Source: Dehalococcoidia bacterium
GTDB taxonomy: Bacteria; Chloroflexota; Dehalococcoidia; Lucifugimonadales; Lucifugimonadaceae
NCBI GenBank assembly: GCA_022819585.1
Contig: JAJEGY010000019.1
Span: 1 to 64,000 of the forward strand
Direction of reading: 5' to 3'
Length of the DNA stretch: 64,000 nt
Shown here one piece after another: positions 42,761-52,783 of this stretch (position 1 is its first letter; every line of letters begins with the position of its first letter). Under the pieces are notes generated by a model. It saw only the letters and a list, made by a program, of their open reading frames with translations, was not told where the DNA came from and made no database searches. The position numbers and the translations under genes were made by a program.

Positions 42761-44584
42761 TCATGGGCAAGAAGCTGAACCTTCGTCGCGATACCAAATG
42801 CCTTCGCCAATAACGACTACATCATCCTCTGTCAACTTCCGGTACTTCGCTTCAATCGGATCCCACGAAAAGGCAAGGAAAAAGTACTCGTCCAAGTACT
42901 CTCGGACAGTGATCGCAACGTCACCCCTCTTCAATGGTTCGCCGAAATGATTTTGAGTTTGATCACCATCTTCGTCGGTGACCCCGACAAAAAACCAATC
43001 ACCCGATGGACACGGATCGTACTCCATACGCTCAACCGCTGAACTATGTTGGGTTAGCGCGATCGGTTGTTCGATGAATCTGGATGATTTGACCCAGTAA
43101 CCAGAACCAACGCGGATCTTGTCAACTCCGCGTCCGACTCGCCAAGGTTTCCAAGAGTCGCCGTCCCGAGTCGAGAACGCCCATGGTCCCTCAGGTTCAT
43201 ACGGGTACCACGAAATGACCGCTTCAATCGCCGGATTGGTGAAGACGTCCTCAATGTTCGGATCAATCGGATCGGCTGGTACTGACACCGCGTTCCATCC
43301 GGCAAACAGCGGCAGTACGAAATCACCGCGCTGTGTCGTCACGAATTCAAAATCGAAGCTGATTTCGTTCCCCCCGGCATCGACAGCGTCTACTTCAACA
43401 TCGTGTCCTCCCTGATTAATGCTCAATGGCCAATAGACGAATTCGTTGGTCCTGACGATTTCGAACTCATCGACGATTTCCATGCCATCGAATTTGACGG
43501 AGCCGAGAGTTACCGTAGTCTCCTCTGGGAATTCGAGCAACACGAAGGGGCGTTCCTCTCGAACGATCGATCTGTTCGGGGGATGCACGCGGACGCTAGG
43601 CGTAGTTGGCGTCGCGTCGAATTTGGTGTCCAGTCCGAAACTGGATATAGCGGTCGACCAGTTTGAGACGATCTCGCCAAAACGCTCGTATCTTGAACGA
43701 TCGCGAGCGTATGCTACGACCGCTAGTTGCCCGTCTTGGAGCGATCGGCTGGTACCTGGCAGGTTTTGCCAAGTGAATTCCCAGTTCTCACTCGGACGCG
43801 ATAGGGCGACGTTTTCGGTCAACTCGAACGGGTCATCTTTGCCGTCACTGTTTGCATCGTACCCGCAGGTGTAGATTGTCCCAAGCGATTCGCTTGGTCT
43901 TTGCACCTGAGGACCGTTGCGATTTCTGATGAAATCATCGATATCGCGGTTGATCTGCTGCGATCCGTCATTTTCGATCCAGTTGAGTTCGCTGCAAACA
44001 ACGATGATGCGTGGAGCGCCTTGTAAGGGTTCATCCGATGTCACATGAATGTTGATCGAGTCGTTGGTTAACCGATCCGGACCTTCATCTCCAGTGCCTA
44101 ACCCCGATCCTCCGCTCAGCGTCACCGTCAACTGCGGCGCGATTCCGTCTTTGATCTGTACAAAACCGAGTTTCCGCGTGTTGGTCGAGTTGCCGGCCAA
44201 GTCCTCTACTTCCTCTCCCTCGGCGATGCCCACGATAGGCGTTGCATCGGAAGCCAACTCGTTTCGCAGCCGCAAGAACACATATCGACCTGCAACTCGA
44301 GTTTCGACTACATCGGCAAAAGATCCGTCATTTAACGACACCAGAAAGGTATCTACAGATACAGTTTCGGATGCAATCGCGCCGTCGAACACGAGCATGA
44401 TTCCCCGCCGGTCAACCATGGGCAGACCATCGTCATCCAGCCCGTAGTAGCCGGTGACAGAGCTGTGGCGGTCCGTTTGAGCAACGATCGGTGTTACCGC
44501 AAATCCCGAAGCGATGACTGCCACCAATACCGCGGCCGTGAGCACGCCTTGACGTACGAGGATTGATGCGTTGTGTGACTTCAT
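42761..44584 (-). CDS. Secreted protein with Ig/beta-rich domains
   Basis: A 607-residue exported protein, probably on the cell surface. Residues 1-35 form a signal peptide (hydrophobic 14-30, then PIVAQTD cleavage region). It has no transmembrane helix afterwards and no lipobox. Beta-rich segments follow: a bacterial Ig-like element (DGAIASETVSVDTFLVSLNDG), a thrombospondin-like DANSDGKDDPFEL, and a C-terminal stretch FAGWNAVSVPADPIDPNIEDVF that recurs in Chloroflexota surface proteins. The ligand and function are unknown. The gene is alone between the vapC and lipA genes. Confidence 0.7.
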   Translation of the reverse strand: MKSHNASILVRQGVLTAAVLVAVIASGFAVTPIVAQTDRHSSVTGYYGLDDDGLPMVDRRGIMLVFDGAIASETVSVDTFLVSLNDGSFADVVETRVAGRYVFLRLRNELASDATPIVGIAEGEEVEDLAGNSTNTRKLGFVQIKDGIAPQLTVTLSGGSGLGTGDEGPDRLTNDSINIHVTSDEPLQGAPRIIVVCSELNWIENDGSQQINRDIDDFIRNRNGPQVQRPSESLGTIYTCGYDANSDGKDDPFELTENVALSRPSENWEFTWQNLPGTSRSLQDGQLAVVAYARDRSRYERFGEIVSNWSTAISSFGLDTKFDATPTTPSVRVHPPNRSIVREERPFVLLEFPEETTVTLGSVKFDGMEIVDEFEIVRTNEFVYWPLSINQGGHDVEVDAVDAGGNEISFDFEFVTTQRGDFVLPLFAGWNAVSVPADPIDPNIEDVFTNPAIEAVISWYPYEPEGPWAFSTRDGDSWKPWRVGRGVDKIRVGSGYWVKSSRFIEQPIALTQHSSAVERMEYDPCPSGDWFFVGVTDEDGDQTQNHFGEPLKRGDVAITVREYLDEYFFLAFSWDPIEAKYRKLTEDDVVVIGEGIWYRDEGSASCP

Positions 44585-44621
44585 CTCCCAGGTTCTCAGG
44601 AAATGAAATACGTTGAGAGGC

Positions 44622-45578
44622 TCAGGCGCGTTTCGTCAGAAGCGAGTCGATGGCAGATTCGTGTTGTTCATCAGCGTGGTAAGAAGAACGGACAAGGGGG
44701 CCTGAAGCGACATGCTTAAATCCCATCTCCATGCCGACGCGGGCGAATTCCCCGAACTCGCTCGGATGATAGAAGCGGATCAGGGGGTGATGTCGGTCGG
44801 ATGGCCTGAGATATTGACCGATGGTTAGGAGATCGCAGTCGGCGTCTCGAAGGTCCTGCATCGTCTGGTAGACCTCGTCTTTGGTCTCGCCTAGACCAAC
44901 CATCATGCCGGATTTGGTGGGTATGTTCGGGTCAATCTCTTTGACACGGCGGATGAGTTCCAGTGAGAGGTCGTAGTTTCCCTTGGGGCGGACCTTGCTG
45001 AAGACGCGACGCGGGGCCTCGATGTTGTGATTCAGGACTTCAGGTCCAGCGTTGACGACGCGTCGCAAGGCGTTAAGATCGCCTCCAAAATCGGGTATCA
45101 GAACCTCCACCTTGCACTCAGGAGCGAGACGGTGGACCTGCGTTATCGTCATCGCAAAAATCGACGATCCAAAGTCCGGCAGATCATCCCGATCGACTGA
45201 CGTGACAACGGTGTATTTCAGATCCATCGCGTTGACGGTCTGAGCCAATCGGAACGGTTCTGCCCAATCGACGTTGACCTCGCCCGGCCAACCCGTCTTG
45301 ACGTTGCAGTAGGAGCAGGCGCGGGTGCAGGTATCGCCCAAGATCATGAAGGTGGCGGTCCGACGCTCCCAGCAGTCGCCGATGTTAGGACAGGCAGCTT
45401 CCTCGCAGACGGTGTGGAGGGCAGAGCCGCGGAATCGCCTCTTCAGATCGGTGTAATTTTCCCCGCCCGGAGCTTTGACCTTGAACCACTCCGGCAACCG
45501 CCGCCGAACGCGTGGTTTCGCACCGTTCTGCGAGGCATTCGAAAGTTTGAGGGTGAGTTCTGGTAGCGTTTGAACCAA
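44622..45578 (-). CDS. lipA: Lipoyl synthase
   Basis: A 318-residue radical SAM enzyme that inserts two sulfurs into octanoyl groups of 2-oxoacid dehydrogenases. The auxiliary cluster is C58-X4-C63-X5-C69 (CEEAACPNIGDC), the radical SAM cluster C84-X3-C88-X2-C91 (CTRACSYC). The C-terminal RSSY motif (Ser) is present in GPLVRSSYHADE. The N-terminus (about 20 residues) is variable. No lipB is adjacent. A surface-protein gene lies downstream and rlmD diverges from it. Confidence 0.95.
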   Translation of the reverse strand: MVQTLPELTLKLSNASQNGAKPRVRRRLPEWFKVKAPGGENYTDLKRRFRGSALHTVCEEAACPNIGDCWERRTATFMILGDTCTRACSYCNVKTGWPGEVNVDWAEPFRLAQTVNAMDLKYTVVTSVDRDDLPDFGSSIFAMTITQVHRLAPECKVEVLIPDFGGDLNALRRVVNAGPEVLNHNIEAPRRVFSKVRPKGNYDLSLELIRRVKEIDPNIPTKSGMMVGLGETKDEVYQTMQDLRDADCDLLTIGQYLRPSDRHHPLIRFYHPSEFGEFARVGMEMGFKHVASGPLVRSSYHADEQHESAIDSLLTKRA

Positions 45579-45731
45579 AGCGAGGTGGCAGTTGGGACAG
45601 CAGATGAACGCCGTTCGATAGTTCTCAGGGTATCAAACAGAGCAGTTGTACATTGAGATTCAACTCGAGTACGACGGTTTGAATCTAGTGGTCGTATGAC
45701 GAGTGAAGTCCATTGATCGGTACATTTCAAT

Positions 45732-46982
45732 ATGGCGAAACGCAAGCGCAGAAACCGTTATCGCGGTCCTGATCTCACGACGCACCTCGGTCTCGAGGTG
45801 GGCGAAACATTGACCCTCGAGGCGGGAGAATTCGACGAGCGCGGTCTGGCGACCTCGGATTACAAAGGCGCACCGGTGACGATTGCCGGAGCGATCCCAG
45901 GGGAGACGGTGTCCGCCAGCGTGGTGAAAGTCTATCGGGATCGCATAGCTACGCTTGTGGACGACATATCAACGAAGTCCGTGTATCGGGTCGAACCCGA
46001 ATGTCGTTATTTCGGCAAGTGTTCAGGGTGCCAGTGGCAACACATTGATTACGTTCGACAGCTCGAGATCAAACGCGAACTAGTAATCGCCGCGTTGCAA
46101 CCTTACGAAACCCTTCGTGATGTCGAAGTTGAAGAGAGCCTGCCGTCACCTGAACAGTTCGGCTACCGGAACCACGCCCGATTCACCGTCGGGCGCGGCG
46201 GGAAAAGCGGTGTAGCGGGTTTCATGAATGCCGACAGTCGGCAGTTCGTCCGGATCGATGAGTGCCTCATCATGGATGACCGAATAAACGAGACGTTGGC
46301 ACAGTTGCAGGGACGTCTCGATCGGATGACGCAGTTCTCAATCAGAGTAGGGGCTAATACCGGTGATGTGATAATCCAACCCCTGCTGCCTGCGGAGATT
46401 CAGGATGTCCCTTCGGGTCGGCAACAGTATGTCGAGGAGGTGCGGGGAGCCAAGTTTCAAGTTGCCGCTTCATCGTTCTTCCAAGTAAACACCGCTCAAC
46501 TTGCGAAGATCATCGACGAGATCGCTGCAATGCTGGAATTGGACGGTGACGACACGCTCGTGGATCTCTATTGCGGGGTTGGAACGTTTACTCGTCTGTT
46601 GTCGCCGTATGCGAGAAAAGTGATTGGCATTGAAGAATCTGCGTCGGCGGTGGCCGATGCTCGGGTCAACTGCGCAGATGTTGACAACGTCGAGTTCATC
46701 GAAGCGAAGGCAGAGCTGGCCGCTCAGGAACTCGCTCAGTCAGGGTTGAAGATCGACGTCGCGATCATCGATCCGCCACGCATCGGTTGCCATCCTGAAG
46801 CATTGGAGGCGCTGACGGTTCTGTCACCTCGCAGGATCATGATGGTGTCGTGCAACCCGATAACCATGGCACGCGACATCGATGCCCTTTGCGAAGGCGG
46901 GTTTAAACTTGTATCAGTTCGCCCTGTAGACATGTTTCCGCAAACTAGGCATGTCGAATCCCTCGCCCTTTTGGAAGGTTAA
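45732..46982 (+). CDS. rlmD: 23S rRNA (uracil-1939-C5)-methyltransferase RlmD-type
   Basis: A 416-residue RumA/TrmA-family methyltransferase: a TRAM domain at about 20-80, a 4Fe-4S cysteine set CRYFGKCSGC (Cys91, 97, 100) with a later Cys, the SAM site LVDLYCGVGTF, and the catalytic VSCNP motif. It methylates C5 of uridine in rRNA or tRNA. TACATT lies five bases before the ATG, hinting at a short or absent leader. It is the first gene of the run rlmD-maf-tatB-tatC. Confidence 0.9.
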   Translation: MAKRKRRNRYRGPDLTTHLGLEVGETLTLEAGEFDERGLATSDYKGAPVTIAGAIPGETVSASVVKVYRDRIATLVDDISTKSVYRVEPECRYFGKCSGCQWQHIDYVRQLEIKRELVIAALQPYETLRDVEVEESLPSPEQFGYRNHARFTVGRGGKSGVAGFMNADSRQFVRIDECLIMDDRINETLAQLQGRLDRMTQFSIRVGANTGDVIIQPLLPAEIQDVPSGRQQYVEEVRGAKFQVAASSFFQVNTAQLAKIIDEIAAMLELDGDDTLVDLYCGVGTFTRLLSPYARKVIGIEESASAVADARVNCADVDNVEFIEAKAELAAQELAQSGLKIDVAIIDPPRIGCHPEALEALTVLSPRRIMMVSCNPITMARDIDALCEGGFKLVSVRPVDMFPQTRHVESLALLEG

Positions 46983-47018
46983 GGTCCTCAGACGACTGCA
47001 GGCAGAAGTGCCACTGCT

Positions 47019-47735
47019 ATGTCGACTTTGCTCACATCTGCCCTACCGCGCAGCCAGTCAACGCATTCCGGCGAGCGTCGCCGGTTCGTGCTGGCTTCTG
47101 GATCGCAGCGTCGGCGAGACATCATGCGCCTCGCCGGCTTGACTTTCGTTGTTCAGAACGGTCCGGCAGGTGACGCTGAGATCGGCCCGAAAGATGAACC
47201 AGATGCGGAACGGTTGACGTGGCGCAACGCCGAGACAAAACTCAAAGCCGCGATAGACGCGACACGCAACAGGATGCCTTGGGATACTGTAGTCGTCGCC
47301 GCAGATACCACGGTCGCTTTGGATGACCGTCCACTAGGAAAACCCGGCGATCGAACAGAGGCGGAATCGATGCTCCGCGCGTTGCGAGGCCGTCAGCACA
47401 TGGTAGTCACTTCGGTCGCAATGACCTATGCACCGCTTCGCCAGCGCGGCGAGACCCTGGCATGTTCGGTAACGTCAAAAGTCGACATGCGCGAGTACGG
47501 TGATGACGAGATCGATGCATACATCGCCACTGGAGTTACATTTGACCGCGCTGGTGCCTATGGCGTCCAGGACCCCCAGTTCAATCCAGCGGAATCCGTG
47601 ATTGGTTGCTATCTGAACGTGGTTGGCCTGCCGTTATGCGCTATACGCGCTTTGCTGCCATCCGACGCCTGCACATTTGCCGATTCGCATGTCTACGTCA
47701 CCTGCGCCTCACATGAACAAGGGAATGGATCGTGA
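47019..47735 (+). CDS. maf: Maf family nucleotide pyrophosphatase
   Basis: A 238-residue Maf/YhdE-type house-cleaning enzyme that hydrolyses non-canonical or modified nucleoside triphosphates (dTTP/UTP or m7GTP). It shows RFVLASGSQRRRDIM, VVAADTTVALDDRPLGKP, and FDRAGAYGVQ. The C-terminal 30 residues are an extra tail. The first 20 residues before RRFVLASG are not conserved, so translation might begin a little later. It overlaps tatB by four bases (GTGA), so the two are translationally coupled. Confidence 0.9.
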   Translation: MSTLLTSALPRSQSTHSGERRRFVLASGSQRRRDIMRLAGLTFVVQNGPAGDAEIGPKDEPDAERLTWRNAETKLKAAIDATRNRMPWDTVVVAADTTVALDDRPLGKPGDRTEAESMLRALRGRQHMVVTSVAMTYAPLRQRGETLACSVTSKVDMREYGDDEIDAYIATGVTFDRAGAYGVQDPQFNPAESVIGCYLNVVGLPLCAIRALLPSDACTFADSHVYVTCASHEQGNGS

Positions 47736-48169
47736 ATCTATTCGGCATTGGCGGTCTCGAACTCATTGTCGTTTTCCTTGTCGCACTTCTCGTCGTTGGG
47801 CCGGTACGATTGGTTCAAGGCGCTCGCATGGCCCGGAAATATCTGACGGAACTGCGTCGCCAGCGCGAGGAACTGACGCAGATGGTAGAAGAAGCGGTCG
47901 ACATGGAGGGCATTCGGGAACGGCTAGACCAAGACGGGATTCTCGATGATGTCCGTGATCTGACATCCGAACTCGGCCAGATCCAAGAAGATGCTCGCAG
48001 CATCACCACTGACGCCGCTGATTTCAAATCGCTCGCTAGGTCAGTCGTTCGGCCCGGCGGATACTCAAGAACGGCACCGGAACCGAAGATGCCCGATCCA
48101 AAGCCGGAAGAAACAGAGAGCGAACCTGACGCGGCAGATAGTTCACAGCGGACCGAAACAACGCCGTGA
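47732..48169 (+). CDS. tatB: TatB-like Sec-independent translocase component
   Basis: A 145-residue TatA/B-family protein: one N-terminal transmembrane helix (GIGGLELIVVFLVALLVVGP), a hinge, an amphipathic helix (RMARKYLTELRRQREELTQM) and a long acidic, Pro-rich tail. The tail length and the Glu/Gln-rich helix suggest TatB rather than TatA; the usual LPE after GP is replaced by VRLVQG. It begins with GTG overlapping maf and ends overlapping tatC by four bases, so maf-tatB-tatC is one coupled operon. Confidence 0.82.
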   Translation: MNLFGIGGLELIVVFLVALLVVGPVRLVQGARMARKYLTELRRQREELTQMVEEAVDMEGIRERLDQDGILDDVRDLTSELGQIQEDARSITTDAADFKSLARSVVRPGGYSRTAPEPKMPDPKPEETESEPDAADSSQRTETTP

Positions 48170-48948
48170 AAGATCGCCCTGACCAGCTGATGTCGCACTT
48201 TGCGGAGCTCAAGAAACGGCTCTACATCGCCATTGCGGCGATTTTGATATCGACGATCCTTGCGTTCGCCTTTTACAAGCCGATACAGGATTTCGTCCAA
48301 CAGCCCGCCATTGAAGCTCTGGAACGTGTACGGCCGGATGACCCGGCCCGTCTCGTGCAACTCGATATAACCGAGGGATGGACCGTAACCGCCAAGGTGT
48401 CCATCTTGGTGGGGTTTGCAGCCGCGTTTCCGATCGTGTTGTACCAGGTGATCGCTTTCGTGAGGCCAGGCCTCAAGGGCAACGAGCGGCGAATGCTATA
48501 TCTGCTGCTCCCAGGAGGGACTTTACTGTTCGTGGCCGGTGCGGCATTCGCCTACTACCTGTTAATTCCGCCCGCCATCCACTTCCTCTTGCAGTTCGGA
48601 GGCGAGATCGCGCTCGTCACGCCCCGGCTGTCTTCCTATGTGACTCTGGTCACGACGCTGACGGTCTGGATGGGGCTGATATTCGAGTTGCCCATCGCCA
48701 TGTTCCTTCTCGCCAAGTTGGGCGTTATACGACCGCAAGGACTTTCGAAGCAACGACGTTGGGTGATTCTCTTCGCCTTTGTGCTCGCGGCGATCGTGAC
48801 GCCGACTGTCGATCCCGTGACACAGACGATGGTCGCGGCGCCTGTGGTAGTGCTGTTTGAGCTTGGGCTGATTTTGACCAAATTGGCCGTTCGAGAACCG
48901 AAGAGTGAGAACGCTACAGAACGGGGCGTAGCAGACGCCGGAAATTAA
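48166..48948 (+). CDS. tatC: Twin-arginine translocase subunit TatC
   Basis: A 260-residue six-helix membrane protein that receives twin-arginine signal peptides. It opens with the conserved [11 protein letters not shown] (an H/ELRKR-like cytoplasmic start), then PFIYKPIQ-like helix 1, and includes [47 protein letters not shown] and [17 protein letters not shown], all diagnostic of TatC. Start GTG 48166 overlaps tatB. The convergent tatA gene overlaps its 3' end by four bases. Confidence 0.94.
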   Translation: MKDRPDQLMSHFAELKKRLYIAIAAILISTILAFAFYKPIQDFVQQPAIEALERVRPDDPARLVQLDITEGWTVTAKVSILVGFAAAFPIVLYQVIAFVRPGLKGNERRMLYLLLPGGTLLFVAGAAFAYYLLIPPAIHFLLQFGGEIALVTPRLSSYVTLVTTLTVWMGLIFELPIAMFLLAKLGVIRPQGLSKQRRWVILFAFVLAAIVTPTVDPVTQTMVAAPVVVLFELGLILTKLAVREPKSENATERGVADAGN

Positions 48949-49160
48949 TCAGCCTTTTTCTCGGTGTCGGTTTCGGCCTTTTCACCGTCGGCAGTCTCGG
49001 CATTGTCCTTATTGCCGATGTTGCCGATGCTTCCGCGGAACTCTTTGATGGCGGTTCCGATGCCGCGTCCGACCTCGGGGAGTCTCCCGGCACCGAAGAT
49101 GATGAGCACCACCACAACGATCAGGAATATTTCGAGCGGGCCTATGCCTCTTCCAAACAT
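48945..49160 (-). CDS. tatA: TatA translocase pore subunit
   Basis: A 71-residue Tat[42 protein letters not shown] has the transmembrane helix, the FGAGRLPE hinge and the amphipathic helix; the tail is Lys/Asp/Glu-rich. It is complete and of typical length. It lies tail to tail with tatC, overlapping by four bases, so it is expressed separately from the maf-tatB-tatC operon. A short AAGG precedes the ATG at 49160. Confidence 0.93.
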   Translation of the reverse strand: MFGRGIGPLEIFLIVVVVLIIFGAGRLPEVGRGIGTAIKEFRGSIGNIGNKDNAETADGEKAETDTEKKAD

Positions 49161-49333
49161 GGTGTTCCGAGCCTTGCCGTAAGTTGGCTTTAGGTAGGGC
49201 GGTTAAGTTAGATGCCGCAATGTCAAACTAGATTGTAAACGACGCGTTCTTGTTGAGCCGCGTAAGCGGCTTCGCCCCGGTTCCGCAATATCACGGAACC
49301 GGGGCGAAGGGGATTCGTTTGGTCCGATCGAAC

Positions 49334-49954
49334 TCAGTAGCGCCGCACGACGGCGATGACGCGACCTTGGATCTGAACATCGTCCGCTTCGGCGATGATC
49401 GGCTCGTAACTGCTGTTCTCGGGTTGCAGCGTCACGAGCGGACCGTTCTGGTAGTAGCGCTTGACGGTATGGCTGTCATTGCTCTTGATGTGAGCGATCA
49501 CCATGTCGCCCCGCTTGGCGCGGCTGGTCTGCTCCAATATGATCACATCGCCTTCGATGATGCCGGCGTCGAGCATGGACTCGCCGACGACCTCAAGTGC
49601 GAAGGGTTCGCGAACGTTTCCGACGATCCAGTCTGGAAACTCAATGGTTTCGAACTCGCCGACCTGATCCCATTCGACGGCCTCTGGCATCACGACGGTG
49701 TCACCCGCGGCAACGGTGCCGAGGATCGGGATACCGGTCTTGACGTTGAGGGACCGCGCGTTGCTGTCGCCCGAAAGCAGCCCTTGTTCGATCATCGGCT
49801 TCACGTGATAATTGACGTTGGAAGCAGAACTGATCCCGACTGCATGCGCGATTTCGCGCAGATTCGGACCGTAAAGGTTTTCGCGCCTATAGTCGCGAAT
49901 GAACTCCCAGATCTGGCGTCGAACCTCACGGGTTTTGGATCTTGGCTTTGGCAT
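49334..49954 (-). CDS. lexA: LexA repressor
   Basis: A 206-residue SOS repressor: an N-terminal winged helix domain (REIAHAVGISSASNVNYHVKPMIEQGLL), the Ala83-Gly84 self-cleavage site in GTVAAGDT, and the peptidase domain with Ser126 (VVGESMLDAG) and Lys165 (HTVKRYY). The start ATG 49954 has GGAGG about 12 bases upstream; an in-frame start 20 codons earlier is less likely. A dyad lies between its promoter boxes, so it is probably self-regulated. The binding motif in this lineage is unknown. Confidence 0.93.
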   Translation of the reverse strand: MPKPRSKTREVRRQIWEFIRDYRRENLYGPNLREIAHAVGISSASNVNYHVKPMIEQGLLSGDSNARSLNVKTGIPILGTVAAGDTVVMPEAVEWDQVGEFETIEFPDWIVGNVREPFALEVVGESMLDAGIIEGDVIILEQTSRAKRGDMVIAHIKSNDSHTVKRYYQNGPLVTLQPENSSYEPIIAEADDVQIQGRVIAVVRRY

Positions 49955-50004
49955 CGTTAGGATTATCCTCCAATTTCTCGGATTTGCGTCTGTCACTACT
50001 GTTA

Positions 50005-50033
50005 TATATCGCACATTTGTCGAATGTTGTCAA
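50005..50033 (-). promoter_or_regulatory. lexA promoter with overlapping dyad operator
   Basis: On the minus strand TTGACA (50033-50028), a 17-base spacer and GATATA (50010-50005) form the promoter; an overlapping TATATA would give a longer spacer. Between the boxes, ACATT and AATGT (50013-50027, five bases apart) form an inverted repeat, a plausible LexA site given its position at the lexA promoter. Confidence 0.6.
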
Positions 50034-50232
50034 GTGTTTTTGTCAATTTCTTCGTAATTCGCGATTTGAGCAATCGACCACGGCGCCCAAAAGCGAATTT
50101 GGGATCCATTCCAGGAGATTGAACCATTCTAGAAACAAGCTTCATAAGTTGCTGCCTGACGTTACGTTAGAATCGACTAAGTTCAAGTTTGCTAACGATT
50201 GACGCGGTCTACAACCGCGCGGAGCAGCGTCG

Positions 50233-52737
50233 ATGGCTACAGTGTCCGACACCCTACAAGATAGCCCAGTCAATACCTCTGGCTCCACCGACTCGTTGCG
50301 CAAAAATTACGATCACACCGAAATCGAACCCCGTATCCGCCAACTTTGGCAGGAAAACGACATCTATCGCTGGAATCCCGACGACAACGGCCGCCCCAAG
50401 TGGTTCGTCCAGTCGATGTTCCCCTATCCCTCGGGCGACCTTCACATAGGCCATTGGTTCGCGTTCAGCGGTGGTGATGCAGCCGCTCGTTTCAAGCGGA
50501 TGGAAGGCTACAACGTCTTGCATCCCCAAGGTTTCGACGCCTTCGGACTCCCTGCCGAAAACGCCGCCATACGAGGGAATGTCCACCCGAAACTCTGGAC
50601 CTACGACAACATCGCAAACATGCGCCGCCAGTTCGAGCTCATGGGAAACTCTTACGACTGGTCGCGTCAAATAATCACCTGCGACCCCGAGTACTACAAA
50701 TGGAATCAATATTTTTTCCTGAAATTCCTTGAGAGCGGGATCGCGTATCGCTCCGACGGTGCGGTGAACTGGTGCCCCGAAGATCAAACGACCCTGGCGA
50801 ACGAGCAGGTTAAAGACGGCAAATGCGAGCGCTGCGAAACAGTGGTCGTCAAACGCAACATGCCGCAGTGGTACTTCGCCATCACCAAATACGCGGATGA
50901 GATGCTCGACATGTCTGGCATCGAATGGCCGGAAAAGGTCATCGTCAGCCAGGAAAACTGGATCGGACGCTCCGAAGGCGTGAACATCCGGTTCGACATC
51001 TCCGAGTATGGTCTCGATACCAAATCGATCGGCACCTTCACCACCCGTATAGACACGGTTTTCGGCGTTACCTTCGTCGTTCTCGCGCCCGAGCATCCTC
51101 TGGTTGACGAGTTGACGCAGCCCGATCATAAACCCGTCGTTGACGAATATGTTGCCGCCGCCGCACGCGAGACCGAGATTGAACGCACCTCCGCTGTCCG
51201 GGAAAAGACCGGTGTTCCCACTGGCGCGTACTGCATTAACCCATTGAACAACGAGCGCGTGCCCATCCTCGTAGGTGACTACGTCCTCGCGACATACGGC
51301 ACAGGCGCAGTCATGGGTGTACCCGCCCACGACGAACGAGACTTCGAGTTCGCCAAGAAGTGCAACCTCCCGATTCGAGTCGTCGTCGCGCCGGAAGACT
51401 GGGATGGCGACGAACTCGAGGCTGCATATATCGCACCTGGTGTTCAGGTCAACTCTGGCGATTTTGACGGTCTTCCGAGTCAAGATGGCATGGAGGCGAT
51501 ATCCGACGCCATAGAAGCGAATGGCTGGGGCGAGCGCGTCGTGACCTATCACATGCGCGACTGGCTGATTTCGCGCCAACGCTACTGGGGCACCCCCATA
51601 CCCGTCATCTACTGCGACGATTGCGGAACCGTACCCGTCCCATACGAAGACCTCCCGGTCGAGCTCCCAGCCGACGCCGCATTCAAACCGTCGGGCCGCT
51701 CACCTCTCACCGAGCATGAAGGTTTCCTCAACGCGCCATGCCCCAACTGCGGCGGACCCGGCAAACGAGAGACCGACACGATGGACACCTTCATGGACTC
51801 GTCGTGGTACCACATGCGATACCTAAGCCCCCAAGACGACGCAAACCCGTTCGATCCCGAAGTCGCAGCGTCTTGGGCTCCAGTGGATCAATACACCGGC
51901 GGTATGGAACATGCGGTAATGCACTTGCTGTACTCCCGCTTCTTCAACCGTGCGCTGCGAGACATGGGCTATGTGGACTTCGACGAGCCGTACGTCCATC
52001 TCTTCAGCCACGGCACGTTGACGACCGATGTGGGAAAAATCTCGAAGCGTTCCAACCCCCTCGCTCCTGACCCCTTGGTCCAAGAGTATGGCGCGGACAC
52101 TCTCCGGTGCTATCTGATGTTCCTAGGCCCATGGGACAAAGGCGGCGCATGGACCGAGTCGGGCATCAACGGTATCCGTCGTTGGTTGCACCGAGTATGG
52201 GACGTATGCCTCCGTGATCACAGAGAGTTGACCGGCGACGACGCAACAGCCGACAGTGTGCTCGACATGGCATCGCACAACGCGACCAAGCGAGTTATTG
52301 AAGATATGCGGTCTTACAAATACAACACCGCGATCGCATCGCTGATGACCTACGTCAACCATTTGAACGAGGCTTGGGACAACGGCGGAGTTTCTCCGGA
52401 ACTTTGGCGAGACAGCATACGCCGACTGCTCCTGCATCTCGCACCCCTCGCACCCCACATCGCAGAAGAGCTGTGGCTCCGCAATGGTTGGGAGTTCTCC
52501 GTTCACCAACAACTCCTCCCAGAGTGGGACGAGTCCAAACTCACCGTCGACACCGTCAATATCGTCGTTCAAGTGAATGGCCGCGTGCGGGACACCATCT
52601 CAGTACCCGTTGATGCGGGAGAAAAAGAGATCGCCGCCGCCGCACTTGCCTCTCCTGGTGCGCTCCGTCACACCCAAGACAAGCACATCCGTCGCGAAAT
52701 CTACGTCCCCGGCCGCCTCTTCAACATCGTTGTCTGA
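50233..52737 (+). CDS. leuS: Leucyl-tRNA synthetase
   Basis: An 834-residue class I synthetase. The HIGH motif is PSGDLHIGHW (about 62-71), an editing (CP1) domain with the usual TTRIDTVFGVTF and GTGAVMGVPAHDERD lies in the middle, MRDWLISRQRYWGTPIP is typical, and the anticodon and C-terminal domains are complete. The KMSKS loop reads KISKRSN, with Ile and Arg instead of Met and Ser. Start ATG 50233 has a GGAG about 11 bases upstream. It is divergent from lexA. Confidence 0.94.
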   Translation: MATVSDTLQDSPVNTSGSTDSLRKNYDHTEIEPRIRQLWQENDIYRWNPDDNGRPKWFVQSMFPYPSGDLHIGHWFAFSGGDAAARFKRMEGYNVLHPQGFDAFGLPAENAAIRGNVHPKLWTYDNIANMRRQFELMGNSYDWSRQIITCDPEYYKWNQYFFLKFLESGIAYRSDGAVNWCPEDQTTLANEQVKDGKCERCETVVVKRNMPQWYFAITKYADEMLDMSGIEWPEKVIVSQENWIGRSEGVNIRFDISEYGLDTKSIGTFTTRIDTVFGVTFVVLAPEHPLVDELTQPDHKPVVDEYVAAAARETEIERTSAVREKTGVPTGAYCINPLNNERVPILVGDYVLATYGTGAVMGVPAHDERDFEFAKKCNLPIRVVVAPEDWDGDELEAAYIAPGVQVNSGDFDGLPSQDGMEAISDAIEANGWGERVVTYHMRDWLISRQRYWGTPIPVIYCDDCGTVPVPYEDLPVELPADAAFKPSGRSPLTEHEGFLNAPCPNCGGPGKRETDTMDTFMDSSWYHMRYLSPQDDANPFDPEVAASWAPVDQYTGGMEHAVMHLLYSRFFNRALRDMGYVDFDEPYVHLFSHGTLTTDVGKISKRSNPLAPDPLVQEYGADTLRCYLMFLGPWDKGGAWTESGINGIRRWLHRVWDVCLRDHRELTGDDATADSVLDMASHNATKRVIEDMRSYKYNTAIASLMTYVNHLNEAWDNGGVSPELWRDSIRRLLLHLAPLAPHIAEELWLRNGWEFSVHQQLLPEWDESKLTVDTVNIVVQVNGRVRDTISVPVDAGEKEIAAAALASPGALRHTQDKHIRREIYVPGRLFNIVV

Positions 52738-52783
52738 TACTCAGGCTATCCCTATCCGTTGATTAGACAGGGAGCCGTCGCGG

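Noticed and set aside
50015-50232. T-box leader for leuS.
   Set aside because: No AGGGTGGNACCRCG-type sequence or terminator/antiterminator pair is seen.
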